64,000 nucleotides of DNA from Galaxea fascicularis (taxonomy: Eukaryota; Cnidaria; Anthozoa; Scleractinia; Euphylliidae). The stretch spans positions 17,221,675-17,285,674 of the forward strand of contig OX419347.1 in the NCBI GenBank assembly GCA_948470475.1. Direction: 5' to 3'. Each line of letters begins with the position of its first letter. Positions within the stretch are counted from its first letter, which is position 1. This document shows, piece after piece, positions 1 to 13,200 of the stretch. The notes under the pieces are model-generated. The model ran no database searches. It was not told the DNA's origin and saw only the letters and a list, made by a program, of their open reading frames with translations. Position numbers and translations under genes: made by a program.

Positions 1-297
1 TGCTTATCCATAGAGATTACCCAGTCTTTTCTTAATCAGTACCTCCGAAATGATTAAAAAGGGGCTAGTTGATTTCCCACGGAACCTGCTGGGACACATT
101 CTTTTATTGTTGTTATCCTTTACTTTTTGGGCTTTTAAATGTGGCCCTCTAACAAGTCAGGGCTCTGTTCTAGCAGAGCCCAGTGGCCCTGCTGACTTAC
201 TTTTGGCTTAAAATTATGCTAGGTATTTAGATGTTATGGGCCCCAAAACTCTTACAGCACAGAAGTAATGTTTAACATTTGGGTAAGATGTACTTAC

Positions 298-1588
298 CAT
301 GTTAGGGGAGTTGCTATGAAGCTACCAGTAATCATGTGTTGATTTAAATCTCTGTTTAACTCCATGAGAGGCACAACAGCTGGCAAGTCAGTGCAGCAGA
401 CATGTGCTCTGGAGAAACAATTGAAAAGGAGTTTCCTGGGATAACCTCAGAAGAAATGCAGGGGAGGTGAAAGAAGGGTGGAGGGCGGGAGAGAGGGAGG
501 GAGGGGAGGAGAAGGAGGGGAGGGGTGGGGAGGACACTAATGCATTGTTCATTGAACCAATTTGCACCCAAAAGAGAAAGAATGTGCTAAGAGTCAAATA
601 ATTTGTACAGTTAGAGTTACTTGAGAAAGATAAAGATTTAAGGTTCTTGGTTTCATTTACAGCCCTACCTGTATATGTTATGCACTTACATGAATCAATT
701 GTCCCAATCCCTCTAGCACAGGGTGAGGATTTCTAAAGGTGATAAACCCTCACCATATTGGGGCATTTGAACTGGTAAACCCTGCCCTCACAAAGCAAAT
801 TGAACATAGCAAATCTTGAGAAATCCACCACCCCTATGTGCAAAACATACTTTCAATTCTGATCAAACACCCTTCCATCCCTCACCTTGGCCCATGGTTG
901 GGGGGCTTGGGATTTCAATTACTTAGTGCATTAATCTTACATGCATTCCGACTAAACTCTCTCACAATTTAATGGTGAGCATGTGTAGAGACTGAACCAG
1001 AAAATTCACACATGATCATAGTTCATGGATCATAGTCAATTTCTGGGTTTGTTTGGTACACCATTATCAAAACAATATAACTTACGTTAAATTACAAATT
1101 AAACTCCCAAATATGTGCAGAAATGTGGAGGTTTTGATTGGACTTGTACATTAACTTACTGGCAAGATTTCCGCACAGTCCCATACATTATTATACATGC
1201 ATTTCGTGACTCAAACTCTACTTGTTTTTGGAACAGGGTTAATATGACAGTGATGAATGTATAATTAATGTATGGAGCTGTGCGGAAATCTTTCCAAGTT
1301 ACTTTATACAGCTAAGTGTTATCCATCAGAGTCAACTAACCCACAAGCAGCAGCTATAAGACCAACTACTCCAGTTCCAGCTCCTAACTCGATAACACGT
1401 TTGCTCGCGAGTCCTTGTTTGACGCAAAAGTGCTCCGTCTGTATATACTTCGCCAACACAAGCGCAGCGTCCCAAACGACACAACTTTCATCGCCCACCT
1501 CAGCTTGTTTTATTCTCAGTACCCCGTGTTTACATTCGATTTCTCTCTCAAATGTGCTTTTAGTAACTTTTGCGACCTTGTCCACCAT
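298..1588 (-). CDS. VCPKMT: VCPKMT (METTL21D-type protein-lysine methyltransferase), exons 1-2, runs off left edge
   Basis: Two exons join in phase. Exon 1 is 1341-1588 (ATG at 1586-1588, donor GTTAGT) and exon 2 is 298-408 (acceptor CTCCAG, donor GTAAGT). Together they give about 119 residues. Exon 1 carries CVVWDAALVLAKY and the SAM-binding motif I as VIELGAGTGVVGL. Exon 2 continues with GAHVCCTDLPAVVPLMELN and HMITGSF, matching the post-motif region (VTDL, then MN.N and H.VTGS) of vertebrate VCP lysine methyltransferase. That enzyme uses SAM to trimethylate a lysine of the AAA ATPase VCP/p97 in the cytoplasm. The catalytic C-terminal half (the ADCIYY region in vertebrates) must lie left of base 298; I could not see it in 1-297. 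The substrate is inferred from family; other METTL21 members are the alternative. The gene lies downstream of MPDZ on the same strand. Confidence 0.85.
409..1340 (-). other. VCPKMT intron 1
   Basis: Intron between the two VCPKMT exons. It contains a polypurine, G-rich tract at about 464-531 (plus strand) directly upstream of the exon 2 acceptor in transcript terms, and a pair of inverted repeats at 1152-1195 and 1260-1301. No further exon was seen in it. Confidence 0.7.
1152..1301. repeat. Fold-back inverted repeat in VCPKMT intron 1
   Basis: The arm 1152-1195 is the reverse complement of 1260-1301 apart from a few mismatches and small gaps. It includes a perfect 15-base core, AAGATTTCCGCACAG at 1164-1178 against 1278-1292, and a second core, CCATACATTA at 1181-1190 against 1266-1275. 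About 64 bases separate the arms. It looks like a small MITE or fold-back element; no target-site duplication is evident. Confidence 0.75.
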
Positions 1589-2817
1589 ATTGAATTTGCT
1601 ACATACTTCATATATCCTACATTTTTATGTATTAAAATGTAGCAACAGCTGACCATCTTTCCACGCCCGCGTTGAAGGGCTCAGTGGACCTCAGTAGAGC
1701 TCCGGAAAGGGGGATAGCGTTGAGTACGAGTTCAGAATATCAACGTTGTGTCATGCCCACTTGGAGAACAAGGTAATTGGAAGACTAGACAGGGGGTAGC
1801 GATTGCGTCGGGGTTAATTTTCGCTCGAAAAGAAGATTACAATTGAAGCGACTGGCTGTGAGCTACTTAAGTATAAACCTCTCGCGGCTATATGCTTTTG
1901 GTTCTTTTGTTTTGAAACGTCACTGAAAGCTCCAAAAGAGAAGGGTGACACGCGTGACACATTTTACGGCCTCCTCAAAACAAATAACCCTCTTTTGAGG
2001 GATAAAGATGAGTAGCGGAGTGTTCGTTATGCCATTATTCCTTCTCAAAAATCTCCATAATTCCATTATTCTATTCTTCCAGCCAAGAAAAGAAAAACAC
2101 TATTTAGCGGCTAGAAAATGTCATACTCATTCTCATACCAATTTTTCTTGGACAATTCTGTTCAAGGGACCGGCGTTGCGCCTTTGAAAGGCGCAATGTG
2201 GTGATCCCTATGTGAAGCACCAACCCAAGGGCAACACTAGGGGACACACTAGGGGTGGTCACAGCCAGGGTTCCTTACGTTCCTTGTGGTTCAGTTTAGC
2301 GTCCCACAGAATCAATTATGAAGAGTTGTGAGACAAGTCCTACGGTATATCATCCTTATCCCGGAAGACTAGAAAGTCTAACCATTTGCAGATGTCATTA
2401 TATACAATAAATGTAATATAAAGACCCTGAGTGTTAGTCCGGCCGGGGTTTGATTATTCCGTATGATTATTCAGCGAAGGAAATTTTGTGATTCCGTTAT
2501 TCCGAAAAAAAAATATATAAGCACATTATTCCATTATTTCAGCGCAAACATTTTCGTTATTCTTATTCAATTATTCCATATCTCCCATCGCTATTCTATC
2601 TGTTCCATTTCTTATTCTTGGCAAATGTACATACATTTGTATTTTTCAAGGGAGCTCGAGGGAAATTGTCTCCTAAAGCAAACCGTCCGTGAGGCGAGAG
2701 GGGATAAACAAGACAGGAAAACGCAAGCCACCTTTTAAAATCATTAAGGCGGTTTGGGTTTGTTTCAAAAGGGTAAGAGATCAAAGCTGGACAAATACAA
2801 TCACAATGAAAAGCTAC
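1589..2817. other. Spacer between MPDZ 3' end and VCPKMT start, with ATTCC-rich tracts
   Basis: No coding sequence is supported. This should hold the VCPKMT promoter and 5' leader, but no TATA box stands out. A 21-base near-perfect hairpin (TTGCGCCTTTGAAAGGCGCA, plus one more A) sits at 2176-2196. The stretches 2028-2090 and 2453-2625 are rich in degenerate ATTCC/TTATTC words; similar tracts recur near 18030-18080 and 61670-61930. Confidence 0.5.
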
Positions 2818-2930
2818 TTTATTATAGTACAAAACTTCATTAAAAACAGCTACTACATATTTTTCTCCCAGATTTACAGTGCAAATCATGATTCAGTCTT
2901 AACAGCTCCTTTGACCCATACAGATTTATT
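2818..2930 (-). terminator. Candidate MPDZ polyadenylation signals
   Basis: On the minus strand, AATAAA occurs at 2925-2930 and 2818-2823, about 490 and 600 bases past the MPDZ stop codon. Either would give a 3' UTR of plausible length. This rests on the hexamer only; no transcript evidence is available. Confidence 0.4.
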
Positions 2931-3417
2931 CTTACAATTCAATTATATTTCAACACATTAAGCAGCTGAAAAAGAACGTAGGTGGAAATTTCGAGTAAAT
3001 GAGGATTTAATTTCCGGAGTGTCTAGTTTACCATAAGCTGCAATTTCGGTAATACATACTGTTCTCTGCGGAAGATATTTTTGACTTACAATAACTTTTT
3101 TTACACTAAACAGTCCGGCGTACCCAGTAATACTAAAGGTATCCCCTTACACACAATGACCTCATCTCATTCTCTCAGAAATTCAGCATCTAACGTATAC
3201 AAACGCGAGAGGAAATAAAAAAAACAAAAGCAATGGAAAATATAACTTCACTTTTTGTCCAAAAACAAATACAGGTTATGTCGGAAAAACGGTGATATGA
3301 TTTCCAACACCCTGTTACTTGGATATGTAAACAAAAAAGAATTTCTTTACAATTCATGTTACGCCATACTTAGTAGTGGGTCCAAGCCAAGTCACGTGTC
3401 CTGGAAACCTGTATTGT

Positions 3418-4279
3418 CTACGAAAGCACAGTAAGAATAATCTTTCCTTTTGTTCTCTTCAGCATCGCCACAGCGTTTTCATGCGCCACGTCCACAAGAC
3501 TCTCTCCATTTACTGCAATAATCTGATCGCCGCGCTTCAGGCGGCCGTCTCGGGCGGCAGCGCCAGTCGGGAAGACTGTTTTGACGTAGATTGGCAGGTC
3601 TCCGTGAGGACTTCCATGACCACCCACGATACTGAACCCCAGTCCGTCGGGGCCGCGTTCTAGCTCGATAAATTTCGCTTCGAGTGGTCTGAAATGAAAG
3701 CGATAGCAAGTATTAAGATTGTCTTGTAAATTTCTGAGATCAGTTCGTCGGCTTCTAATAACTTGGGCAGAGAAAGGCAATAACATTATTTTCTAACGAT
3801 GAAGTTTGATTGCAAGAGTGGTACGATCTAGGGTGAGAAAATTTTCAGCCAAAATCTGACGGTAATACACTTCCGATTTATTTAACGTAACATGATCGGT
3901 TACTGTAGTAAACACACTAACAACGGGAACGAAGCTGGTAGAAAGAATACCCCGAATGTGAATACGGGATTCGAAGCCTTGACCACTGTAAAACCTGTGC
4001 AGTGAACCACAGCTGGGCTTACAAGATTCCTCAATGTTGGCTTGTCTACTTTTTCAGGCTTTGGTTTTGCAACTGTTAAAGTTGCATTCACACTGTGATG
4101 ACCCCACTCATTTTTAAGGAACACCATGTGCATGGTGCCGACAAGCGCACAGACTACTCACGTTTCTACTCCTTCCTCATCGAACTGAACCAGTTCCTCA
4201 GCTTCCTGTTCCATATTTTCAGGAGGGAGACTGGGAACTGACGACTGGCTTGGAGGTTCTGTATCTACTTTTTCGGACT
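3418..4279 (-). other. MPDZ exon 35 linker and terminal PDZ12 (exons 35-36)
   Basis: Exon 35 (4162-4279) is an acidic Ser/Pro linker. Exon 36 (3418-3688) encodes the last PDZ, residues about 1888-1973, with loop [20 protein letters not shown] and a C-terminal strand ending directly at TVLS-stop. It corresponds to MUPP1 PDZ13, not PDZ12. Splice phase AC|A at the exon 35/36 join decides the frame. Confidence 0.93.
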
Positions 4280-7200
4280 CTAAAACGCATCAACAGAAAA
4301 GGAAAGCAGTTGAAACAAGTTAATAACAACTGATTGGGGAGGCACAGTTTCACTTCCTCATATACCGTGCGATTTCCAATTTCGGTTACGAAAATAACCA
4401 GATGGCGATCGTATTTGACTGCATTTTTTGATCAACACTCGCTTGTTTCCTTACTAGAACGCAACTTTACTATAAAACAGCACGGTTTCAAAGAAGTTGC
4501 CACGTAAAACAAAGGCGAAATTGCGTGGTTTAAAATGAAACCACATTGCATGGGAAACAAAGAATTTACCCGATGAATCATCTAACTTACCCAAGGGAAT
4601 ATTAACCGTGATGTTTTCCATGCTGCCGAGGGATTCAGTCCCAGGCTGCATGTTAGGCAAACTGCTCATTGAGGATGGGCGAGAACTGGTACCGTGCTTC
4701 AGACGGGCGATCTCAAGAACGACGCGGCCCGTTGTACGCTAAAAGAAAACGCAACCCTACGATTAGAATGAGATTAGAAGGTATTGTGTATCAGTTACTG
4801 GAGGATTCAAAGCTTCAACCACAATGGCTAGGGAATATTGTTATAAGGAACAACGGCAACTTTAAGTTGCCTTGTGGTTTGCTCAAAGTATTTATCCAAA
4901 ACAGAAATCAGCATCGGTCTTTAAAGAAAGAAAATAAAACATTCACCCCAGCATTCCTGAATACGATGCACAAAGCTGTTCTTTGGACGACAGCATTGAT
5001 GAGATCCCAGAGTTCCAAGATCGATCTCTAACTGTGACCTGAGTCTACAGGTTCTTTTTGCGTGGCGTATACGTAAGCGCCGATCAGGGTCTAATACCGA
5101 CGCTATTTATTTCTCAGGATGTATCTACGGGCAAGTGAGCCGCGAGGACTCTGGCACTCAAGGCTCGCCCGCGAATTTCGCGCACGAAACCGCAGTAGGA
5201 GGTTTCAGTCATAATAACTCACTTTCAGCACACCAGCTGCAATTTCTTGCGTAGCATTACTCAGATCTTCTCCGTTGACCGAGAGAATCTGGTCACCAGG
5301 TTGCAGGCGCCCATCAGCCTCCGCTACTCCACCGTTAACCACATCCGAAACAAACACACCGGTGTCATTTCTGAACAGAAAAACGCACAAAGTTAGATTA
5401 TAAAGAAATGAAAAGGAAAGGCAATGCAACAATCAATATCATTCCATTATAGAAACCACACACACATCACTGAGGGCACAATCTCACCTTCTCCCAACTA
5501 TGCTTAAGCCCAGTCCTTGGCCGGGAACTTTGTTCAAGTCTAACGTCATGTACTCAAAAGCTTCTGCAGAGGAAAGTAAAACGGTGACAAGGGAAACGGA
5601 GCCAGCAATTAAACTATTACTGTTGTGACAGCGAACTACAAGTGTTGTTCGCAATAAGGAATTGGGGGAGGGGCACCAGGAACTTAATAGAGTTGGCCAT
5701 ACAGATGCGTTAACGTGACCCAGCCAAAAGCGGCGCGGATTTCTGTCTGTTCGTGTAACAAGTCAAGTTGCTCTTTGCCAGTACGTTGTTGTGTTCTTTC
5801 CGCGCAGAATCATCTCAAGGTCATACATCATCAGGACAAGCTTCGCGCGCGCTGTCTCTCCCCCAGTATCTGTCTGGATGTACATATTGCCCCTCCCCAA
5901 AACTCTTTATAACACAGTGATCAATATTGTAAGTGCTGGTCAGTGAAGAAGCTCACCTTCATCTTTAAACTGGGACTCGTCTCTGAGAACAACCAATCGT
6001 ACAACGGCTGGAGTCTGCCTCAGGGCTGTGATAGCCATGTCATGTGATGCCTCACGCAGATCCACGTTATTCACCTGTGTAAGCAACAGCAATCATCAGG
6101 TATATTTAACAAATGGTACAAAACATGAGGAGCGAGTATATTCACGCTTGACTGAGTAGCACAAATCGGTTTGCCATCAAAGAAGGAGAGGAACCCTTTC
6201 TACACAAGCGAGTAGCCGAACATGCGCGCGGACGCGAAGATATCTAACACCTGTCGAAAGATGCTACCTTCATTGCCCCTGACGTGTAGCAGCTACCGTT
6301 GTTTTCGACACTAAGGGTAATGTTGTGTTGTTTGTTCAAATACCAATGGTGCAACCATCTTTGAAAACAGCTACATCGCCCACCTGAGACTGAGCCAACC
6401 GCGCGAAATTTTCACAAGCGCTGAGAGGATGACTTAAAATCAGTCTCGTGAGTAGAGTCTTCGTTACCTTCGACCAGCGTTGAGAAACCAGCAACTCTGA
6501 AAAGATCTGATCTGGAAGTCCGAAATATCGGGCTTCCGGTTGAACTGCGCATGCTTTGAGTTCAGCACCATGTTGGAGTTCACTTAACTCCCGGTCATTT
6601 GCATTGATTGAAAAACCCACGCAGAATCGTAAACCTGACAGATCGTTCGAGAGTCGCTTGTTTCTTTAAGCGTACGCAGTAAGGAACGCAGACTTGAGGT
6701 ACGAGATTAAATCTAAAATAAGAACAACACTTCGCTTTGAGCTTGCGTCTGTGTTATGTTCTCGTTCGGCGATCGTCCTTGAGATAAGAAAGACACTGGC
6801 CTTATTCTGGGTTTAGACGTACTAATGATTGATCGAAAGTAACGTAACCTTTGGCAAATTCACAAAAAAAGCCGAATCTACTCTTACGAGGAATCCCTAA
6901 GAACATAAACGCGAACCAGTTAACTAAGGCATACTTACCTCTAATATTTGATCTCCAGCCCACAGTCTACCATCCTTGGCCGCTGCCCCGTCTTCATATA
7001 CCTCGTGGATGACAATGGCACCCTGAATATGAAAGAAATTCATTTGATCAAGTTTGACTCTATAAGAGACTTGGAAGCAGACTGGAAGCAGTTCAAATCC
7101 CAAAGTGTAAAGTGTCTAGTACTTTCCAGTGGCAAGTTTCATTGCTTTGAGCCAAGTAATTCAAATTTTCCAATCCGTGGTCAACACCGTCACTTTCTTG

Positions 7201-10200
7201 TGGTGCTTTCTACCATACGGTATGCACAGCGTCGAAGTTGCTTCTAACGTTTGAGTCTGTTAGGGAAATCCTAAAGTGTGACCATTCAAATGAAAACTAT
7301 TGAGCAGTACCTTCCTGTGGTGCTGTTGATTATGCTGTAAATGGTGGTTCTAACTTTTGAGTCTGTTAGTGAAAACTTAACGTGTCACCACTCAAATGAA
7401 AGCTACTGAGCAGTAATCTTATGTGGCTCTGCTCGATTTTCGGGATCTTACAACAGTCTTCCGAGAATTTTCCGTTTTTCAGTGAAAGACGTAGAACTCT
7501 AACTTACCAACAAAGTATCTGCACCACCAACAATACTCAGCCCCAGGCCTGTGTTGCCCTTGGGAATTTCTACCACGCAATCTTGGCCGGGAATTATAGG
7601 TACAGTGCGGGTGTTTGGGGTTGCTGTCAATGATGGTGAAACTGACATAACTGCTGGTGAAAAGAACGAAAAACGAGAAGACAGTAAAACAAATGTGTCG
7701 ACAATAACGGATGCTTTTTCACAGTTGTAACCTGAATAACAGTTGCTTAATCTCTCGCCTGCGTGAAAGGCAGAAATGGGGAGGGGGGCTAGGGAGGAGA
7801 TGGGAAGAGGAACCTTTTCCCTTCTCCTCCCCAGCCCTCCACCATTTTCTCTCGTTTTCTCGCTCCCCACCCCTCTCCCCTTTTACGCCTGCCACACTGG
7901 CCACCTAATCTCTGCCAAGTTTCAATAGCGATTTCTCGCACGTCAAGGAAGACGAAGGGTGTTTCTGTGAACTTTCCAGTTGCTTCAATTTGTTGGCCCA
8001 GAAATTACGATTGTCAAGATGCTGAACAATTTATATAATTATGAAGCGAGAATTAAAACAGTTGGCCGTTAACGATTAACAATGACAAGCCCGTACCAAA
8101 TTGTCGCAAAGACCCTACGTCCGTATAACAAAATCAACAGAAAACAAGGAAATATGAGGTACCTGCTGATTCTCTTGGGGACTGCTGGACAACCTGAACT
8201 TCCAGTTCAGACACTTCCGGTTTCATGGGTTGTCTTCTCGGGGACACAGGACTTCCGCTCGGCACATTGTCAACCGTTTTCCTCGTTGTCTGGGGACTTT
8301 CTGGTTTCCTTGGACTTCCAGGCTTTTTTGGATCTGACAAAGAATCCCTTACTGGTTTCTTAGCAACAGGAGGGCCTCTCCTAGGAGCGCGCGGACTTCC
8401 GGTCTCTTTCCTCGGAGATATACTAGCTGTTGGTTTCTCGGGGACAGGTGCACTTCCGGGTTGTGCATGTTTCCTAGCAACCACGAGTGAAACTTTTCCC
8501 TTGGTTCTTTTCAATATGGCAACAGCCTGCAATAACGAACATGCATTTACACACATTACTAAGCTACAGAGGACTCAAACCAAAAAGCATCGTGCTGAAC
8601 ATAGCTAAAAGTGATCGTGTAAAGGCAAGGTACCTCAGCATGTGTGAGTCCTACTATTGGCTGATTATCCACGGCAATCAACTGATCGCCTTTCCTCAGT
8701 CGGTTATCCTAAAGAGTTAAAAACACCACAATAAGAATCAAAGAAACACAAGGTGAGCTTTGTGACGAGGTGAATGGTAAGGATGGCTCTATGGTTGGGG
8801 GAGGGGGTAGGGGGGGGGGGGGTGAACATCAGAAATCCCCTGTTCCTTCACTCACAGGATTTGGTTTTGGTAGCCAGTTGGGTTTTTAAAACATCTTACG
8901 TCTGTTTAGATGTTTTCTTTGATGGTCACGACTCCAAAAAATTTTAAAAGCACCAGAATGGACATAAGTACCTTTTGAGCAGGTCCCCCCTCTGTGATGT
9001 CCTTTACGTAGATACCTGTCTGGCCCTCACCAAATCCTGGGCCTTCCACCACAGCAAATCCAAGGCCGCTTGGGCTCTAAAAAAGAAATGAGCAAATGAG
9101 ATCCATCAAAAAAGTTAACCATCAAAACCAGTGTCTTCCTCATCGCGCCTTACAGAACCTTACTGAGTTGGAGTAACAAAAAATGGTTTCAGGAAATACG
9201 AGCCTACGCAGCCCCAACCCCTTCTCGTTAATGATCCATACGCTTTGCGAGGGTGCTCTAAGAAAAGGGATCTTTCACTGTACAAAAAAAATACTCACAG
9301 TTTCGTATGTGTATTAATCTTTTATGTAGGTTTTTGTTGTTTAACACACACGTTCACAGCCGCTGAGTAAAAAACAAAACGTTTGTCTGCAGATATCTGT
9401 GTTGCCTTTACCAGCGGAGTGGCTTGATGCCTTAAATTTAACAATGAGATGATGGTGATGATGGTTGACTCTGGTGACTGTGGAGCCCGCTGCGTAAAGC
9501 GCGGTCTCTTTGGCAACCCGCCGAACAAGTGAAGACTGTAGCTGTCTGTTTGATGGGCCCTGTTTTCACGTCTTCTGCGTTTCTCTCAGTGCAGCTCTAC
9601 TCCCTTCTCCCTCAAAGCTGCGGTTTGCCTGCCTGATGAGCGCCAGGTGTTACGATCTAGAGAAGCCTGCTGCCTTAAATCGTGGGGTTTGCTGGACATA
9701 GCAAGTTGTCTCTTAAACTATCAATAAGACACTGTGTTTTAAAATCCACACCTAGCTTGTTTCTAGCAACTTACCTTTACAAAATCAATAAATTCCACTT
9801 TCTGTCCCCCTGATAACTCTTTCAAAAGAGTTGGCGAGACTGTTATACCCTCGGCAACCGGCGGAGGACTGGAACTAGGGCTCGGCCCTGATCTGCGTGG
9901 GCTTCCGATTCCTCTTCTCTGTGCCGTGGGCGATGACTCGTTAGTACTAATATTAAATGCTTTTATTTCCAGTTCTGGGAACGACTGGCCCCTGGGAGAT
10001 TCTTGAGCCGGTGGTGTCTTGGATCTACTCAAGAAATCAGCGGCTTCTTGTGTTCGGCCTAAAACCATCACGACTTCGGGAGGAGTGTTCTAAAATTATA
10101 AATGAAAACGCGGTGAAAATGTACCACTCGAATTCACCATTTGAAAACTATGGACTATTTTTTGTGTAAGATGAAGAAATCTTCAAAATTTCATTCAAGT

Positions 10201-13200
10201 GGCAGAACTGTCTAAGAGGAATCTTGTTCAGTTTAGCCTCAACTGGAAATACTGGTCATACATGATCATACATAAGGCAGATTGATTGTAAAACCCATTC
10301 GGCAATACAGGCTAGTCTTACAAAAATATAGGGCACGCTGAGGGGAAACCTCAGGTTGAGAATGGGACATAAGGAAAAATTGCGAGGATACTTCAAAATT
10401 CAGCTTGGTAGCGAGGCCCAGGGGACAAAAACCATAGAAACGAATTTCACGGAATGTGAAAGATGATTAACATATCTTTCATTTCCCTTTGTTTTTTTTC
10501 CTCTAGGCCTCGCTATCAAGTTGAATTTTTTGACAACTCCATGCTCCATCACGTGACGTTTACTCAGACTTCAAATATTTGTTGACAAAGCATCTCAAGT
10601 GTCAAGCTCAGTTTCCTCAGGTTATCACGCGCTTGCACAAACTCACCTTAAGTATCGCTGACGCCTCGTAATGAGTCAAACCCCGGATGGTGACGTCATT
10701 GACCTCCAGGATCTCATCAGCTTGCTGAATTTGTCCGTTCTTTTCCGCTGGCCCACCTTTCTTCACGTCAACAACAAATATACGGTTTGCCGCTGCCCCT
10801 TTACCACCCGCGATGCTAAGACCTAAATAACAATATGGCAAAAAAGACTCTATGACAACAGCGAACCACGCACGGAAGTAGCCGTATTGGGGGTAAAACG
10901 GAATCTAGTACAGTGAGAATGGGACATGCTACCGAACACTGAAACGTTACGCCCCTTAAAAACGTAGTTAGTCAAAAATGAGGAATTTAACGTGTTATGA
11001 ATTTCTTTTCATCAATTTACTTTATCTCGCCGGAGTTGTATGAGGTCAAACAATTCCAAGGAACCTTCTTGGTAATCAGAAAGTAAGTAACGCTAAGAAT
11101 TTCTCAAAATAGTGTAAGAATACTTCCCTTTTCATAGCGCACCAAACTAAGCTGTTGAGCTAACAACTCCGTCTTCTTTTTTTTTCTTCTTCCTTCTCTT
11201 TATCGATGTTGTTCTGCTGCTAAAGATGAGCCTTAAAAATTACCCTCCCCTTTGAGAACACCGTTGACAAAAAGAGTGGTTTTTCTGCACTTATAAATTC
11301 CCACTTTCGTTTTCAGTTACAGTTGCCACAACGCACTGAACTTAGCTTGGTTTTGACATACTGAAATCCTAATTTCTAATCACTTCTTAACTTACCTAAC
11401 CCAGCGTTTCCTTTGGTAAGATTCACGAGAACGAAATCGCCTGAAATATCCGGGTATTTAATCCTCAATTGTCCTGAGAACGAACACAACTTTGCCGTTA
11501 ATATTACAAAATTTGTGTTATAGGCGCTGGAGACAGACGTGGAGAGGGTGAGTACGGCGCGCGATAAAGAGGGGAGCGCGAGTTAGATTATATGACGGGC
11601 ATGAGATAAAAGACGCGAGAGTTGGAGTGGCGGGCAGGAGAGAGGAGAGACGCAAGTTAGAAGGGTGCGCGTGCAAGAGACGAGGCAGTGGTTAGGATGG
11701 CTTACAAGAGAAAGGAGAGACGCAAGTTAAAACGGCGCTTGCGCGAGAGGAGAGGCGCGAGTTAGAAGGGCGCACGAGAGAGAAAGAAGGGGCGCCGCGC
11801 CGGAGAAGAGACGCGCGAGTTAGAACGGCGCGTGTGAGAGGAGAGGCGCTAGTCCCTACGGCTTGCAAGAAGGCACCAGTTAAACGGCGCGGGGGTGAGA
11901 GACGACGGGCGAGTTAGAACGGCGCGCAAGAGAGAGGAGAGGCGTCAGTCAGGACGCCGTGTGCGAGAGAAAGGAGACGCGCGAGGAGAACGAAGCAGCA
12001 ATCTCGCGCAGAACTGAAAACAGGCTACCAAAATTCGACAGGTTTTCATCTTTTGCAAAACAATAAACAGTACCAAATAAAAATATCGTGGGCAATGAAA
12101 AGAAAATTATAAAAAAGAACAATAAAAATGACATTGATTTCAAAACAACAGACATACTTTTCCTGTCCTCGTCACTTTTGGTAATATTGAACCGAGGAGG
12201 AAGCCTCAGCAGTTTGCTCTCAATCTCAGCCCTGACGTCATCATTCTTAACAACGCTTGTGATTGGTCCCTCCGCCTCAGCTGTCAGATTCTTGGCGGGA
12301 ATGGGGATATCTTTCTTTAGAGATTCGTCTGCGCCTACGGTAGCTGACGCGGCCGAAGGCTTGGCACTGGTAACTGTGACACCGGCAGACTCCACCTTGG
12401 AATGCCGGGAAGTAAACGTGAGATGCAACAAAACAAGAGTTTTGATTTGTTCGTTTGCTTTCTTGTAGGGTAGATTTAACACAACTGGGATGCCACATCA
12501 CATCTTTAAATTTAACAGTTAGCAAACAGAAACATAACTAATTTTAGACCATTCAACGCTCTGACGCAGCATTCGCCATAACACGAGCACGAAAAGCAAG
12601 AAAAAACTTATCTCCCTGCAGGAATCGCACCCTTGACCTTCGCAACCCGATCGGATGTCAGGCCCGGCCTTACGTAACATGCAAAATCTCCTCGCTGAAA
12701 ATGTTTCTTATAATCAGAACGTCTCCAACAGGAAAGACAGAAAGGAACAGAACTGATATACCCGTGACAAAAGATAAATTAGGAATTATTATCGTAACGT
12801 TTTCAGTACGTTGCAATGGTTTAATTGTTACCTTAGAAATGTAGCCTCTTGATCTGCCCAGTTTCAAACCCTTTGATCTCCCAAAACGCAAAGGCATTTT
12901 AGATGACAGAAAAACCAGCAAATTCTCTTTAGAACTTCTTTTTGGTTTTAAACCTTACTTTGGTGACGCATTTGCTTCTGGTTTCAGCAGATAAAATGGC
13001 GCCGTCATATCCACAGCACAAATACAGTGCGTTGTTATGTGCGTAGACTTCAAGCTCCAATTCAGTTTTTTTGAAGAATAAAGTTAAAAAACGGTATTAA
13101 AACACGACGAATCAACCTTCACTTGATTACTTTCTCTCCAGTGCAGAACACATTTAAACGTTTCTTTCCGGTTTTCTTTTCGGGAGCAAAAAACAATACT

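Noticed and set aside
12600..12680. tRNA-like B-box resemblance (GGTGCGATTCCTGC on the minus strand)
   Set aside because: No A box at the right distance and no cloverleaf could be drawn; at most a SINE fragment.
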